This document shows, piece by piece, positions 5,642-6,585 of a DNA stretch of 6,585 bases. This stretch comes from Actinomycetota bacterium. Its GTDB lineage: Bacteria > Actinomycetota > Thermoleophilia > UBA2241. The position numbers were made by a program, and so were the translations under genes. Every line of letters starts with the position of its first letter. The stretch's first letter is position 1. Where the stretch lies: NCBI GenBank assembly GCA_026392265.1, contig JAPLCL010000331.1:1-6585 (forward strand), given 5' to 3'. Under the pieces are notes generated by a model, which saw only the letters and a list, made by a program, of their open reading frames with translations, was not told the origin of the DNA and did not search any database.

Positions 5642-6097
5642 TCAACTCTCTGTCTTCTTGGCCGCGACCGTCTTCTTGGCCTTGACCTCGATGCGCTGAG
5701 GCTTCTGCTCCGGGGCCTTCGGCACCGTGAGCGTGAGGATGCCGTCCTCATAGCCGGCCGCGATCTCGTCGGCCTTCACGCCTTGCGGCAGGGCAAGGCT
5801 GCGCTGGAAGCTGCCGAAGCGCCGTTCGACGCGGTAGTACCGCTCCTCGTCGACCTCCTCCTCGAACTTGCGCTCGCCTTTGATCGTGAGGACGTTGTCC
5901 TCGACCTCGATGTGGATATCGCCGGGGTCCATGCCTGCGAGCTCGGCCTTGAGGACCACGGCTTCCTGGGTGTCGAAGACGTCGACCGCCGGCAGCCAGC
6001 TCTCCTGACGGCCGTTCCAGACCTGGTCCGCCAGCCGGTTGAACTGGCTCGGGGCCTGGGTCATCTCGCGGAACGGGTCCCATCTGATGATCGCCAT
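5642..6097 (-). CDS. Hsp20/alpha-crystallin small heat-shock protein
   Basis: This is an ATP-independent holdase that binds unfolding proteins and passes them to DnaK. Its 151 residues are a normal length. The N-terminal arm (MAIIRWDPFREM, then a helix to about residue 32) is the typical bacterial one. The alpha-crystallin domain runs from about 35 to 127: PAVDVFDTQEAVVLKAELAG, then VEDNVLTIKGERK, ERYYRVERRFGSFQRSLALP (87-104) and the signature A-G-Y-E-D-G-I-L-T-L-T-V-P-K (114-127). The C-terminal tail contains I-E-V (136-138), the I-x-I/V anchor that docks neighbouring dimers in the oligomer, and ends in Lys/Ala-rich residues. ATG 6097 has a strong GGGGAGG eight bases upstream. It begins 17 nt after the dnaK stop, so the two are co-transcribed. 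Placement between dnaK and grpE is unusual compared with model actinobacteria. Confidence 0.95.
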   Translation of the reverse strand: MAIIRWDPFREMTQAPSQFNRLADQVWNGRQESWLPAVDVFDTQEAVVLKAELAGMDPGDIHIEVEDNVLTIKGERKFEEEVDEERYYRVERRFGSFQRSLALPQGVKADEIAAGYEDGILTLTVPKAPEQKPQRIEVKAKKTVAAKKTES

Positions 6098-6114
6098 GGT
6101 GGAAACCTCCCCGG

Positions 6115-6585
6115 TTACTTGCCGTCTTCTTCGTCGATGACCTCGAAGTCGCCCTCTTCGACGTTCTCGTCGGCCGTCGAACCGCCGTCACCGCTCGCGG
6201 TCTGCTGCTGCTGCGCCTGCTGGTAGACGGCCTCGGCCAGCTTGTGCGAGGCCTGCATGAGGGTGTCGGTCTTGGCCTTGATGAGGTCCTCGTCGTCGCC
6301 CTCGAGGGCGGTCTTGACCTCGGCCCCGGCGGCCTCGATATCGGCCTTCGTGGCGGCGTCGACCTTGTCGCCCATGTCGCGCAGCGACTTCTCGGTGCTG
6401 TACACGAGGTTCTCGGCGTTGTTCTTGACGTCGGCCAGGTCACGCGCCTTCTTGTCTTCGTCGGCGTGCGACTCGGCGTCCTTCATCATGCGCTCGATGT
6501 CCTGCTCGCTGAGGCCGCTGCTGGCGGTGATGGTGATCTTCTGCTCGTTGCCGGTGCCGAGGTCCTTGGCGCTCACGTGCACGAT
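6115..6585 (-). CDS. dnaK: DnaK (Hsp70), C-terminal part (cut by window edge)
   Basis: These are the last 156 residues of DnaK; the ATPase domain and most of the substrate-binding beta domain lie beyond the right edge. The fragment starts in the final strand of the substrate-binding domain (I-V-H-V-S-A-K-D-L-G-T-G-N-E-Q-K), followed by ITITASSGLSEQDIERMMKDAE and the helical lid (ADEDKKARDLADVKNNAENLVY). Both are near-invariant DnaK landmarks. The disordered tail has a Gln run (QQAQQQQ), then the acidic end EEGDFEVIDEEDGK, a variant of the usual 'DAEFEEVDEDKK'-like terminus. DnaK is the central ATP-driven chaperone of this operon and, with HspR, is expected to act as co-repressor. The TAA stop is 17 nt before hsp20. 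Being the first gene seen, with its promoter outside the window, it is the likely site of HspR control. Confidence 0.96.
   Translation of the reverse strand: MVHVSAKDLGTGNEQKITITASSGLSEQDIERMMKDAESHADEDKKARDLADVKNNAENLVYSTEKSLRDMGDKVDAATKADIEAAGAEVKTALEGDDEDLIKAKTDTLMQASHKLAEAVYQQAQQQQTASGDGGSTADENVEEGDFEVIDEEDGK

Noticed and set aside
5564..6226. A plus-strand open frame across hsp20 and the spacer
   Set aside because: It is antisense to a complete alpha-crystallin protein, and its product shows only GC-driven Leu/Arg/Asp composition.
6200..6226. CTG-rich run in the dnaK tail as a microsatellite
   Set aside because: It encodes the short Gln-rich linker common in DnaK C-termini, and it is interrupted and short.

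Overview
The window is about 6.6 kb of GC-rich bacterial DNA, coded almost entirely on the minus strand, so it reads from right to left. It holds a heat-shock operon of actinobacterial type. In transcription order it contains dnaK (only the 3' end is present), an Hsp20/alpha-crystallin small heat-shock protein, grpE, dnaJ, the MerR-family repressor hspR, and a ClpC-type Hsp100 ATPase. A tail of less characterised genes follows: a tiny protein with one hydrophobic segment (YtxH-like), an unrecognised 105-residue protein, and the start of a metallo-beta-lactamase-fold hydrolase that runs off the left edge. The high GC content, GTG/TTG alternative starts and the dnaK-grpE-dnaJ-hspR order point to an actinobacterium. 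The hsp20 gene between dnaK and grpE, and clpC after hspR, suggest a deep-branching lineage such as Thermoleophilia or Rubrobacteria rather than Streptomyces or Mycobacterium. That lineage is an inference from gene order only.

Layout, right to left: dnaK 3' end (6585-6115); 17-nt gap; hsp20 (6097-5642); 95-nt spacer with two GC-rich hairpins, one capped by a UUCG loop in the transcript; grpE (5546-4983); 1-nt gap; dnaJ (4981-3857); 17-nt gap; hspR (3839-3429); 34-nt gap; clpC (3394-974); 21-nt gap; small YtxH-like gene (952-734) with a two-tier hairpin near its end; 31-nt gap; 105-aa gene (702-385) ending inside a perfect 13-bp hairpin; then the MBL-fold gene (333-1). No spacer exceeds 100 nt, so there is no sizeable non-coding stretch. 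I saw no tRNA, rRNA, CRISPR, insertion sequence or phage gene.

The genes form one proteostasis unit. DnaK, DnaJ and GrpE make the ATP-driven Hsp70 folding cycle. Hsp20 holds unfolding proteins for that cycle. ClpC carries a ClpP-docking tripeptide and so probably feeds proteins that cannot be rescued to ClpP. HspR is expected to repress the cluster with DnaK as co-repressor, closing a feedback loop. No HspR operator of the HAIR type (CTTGAGT-N7-ACTCAAG) is visible in the spacers, so the controlling promoter probably lies upstream of dnaK, outside the window. Nothing here amounts to a clearly new system. The points that merit a second look are the gene order, the two small proteins after clpC, and the strong RNA hairpins at gene junctions.
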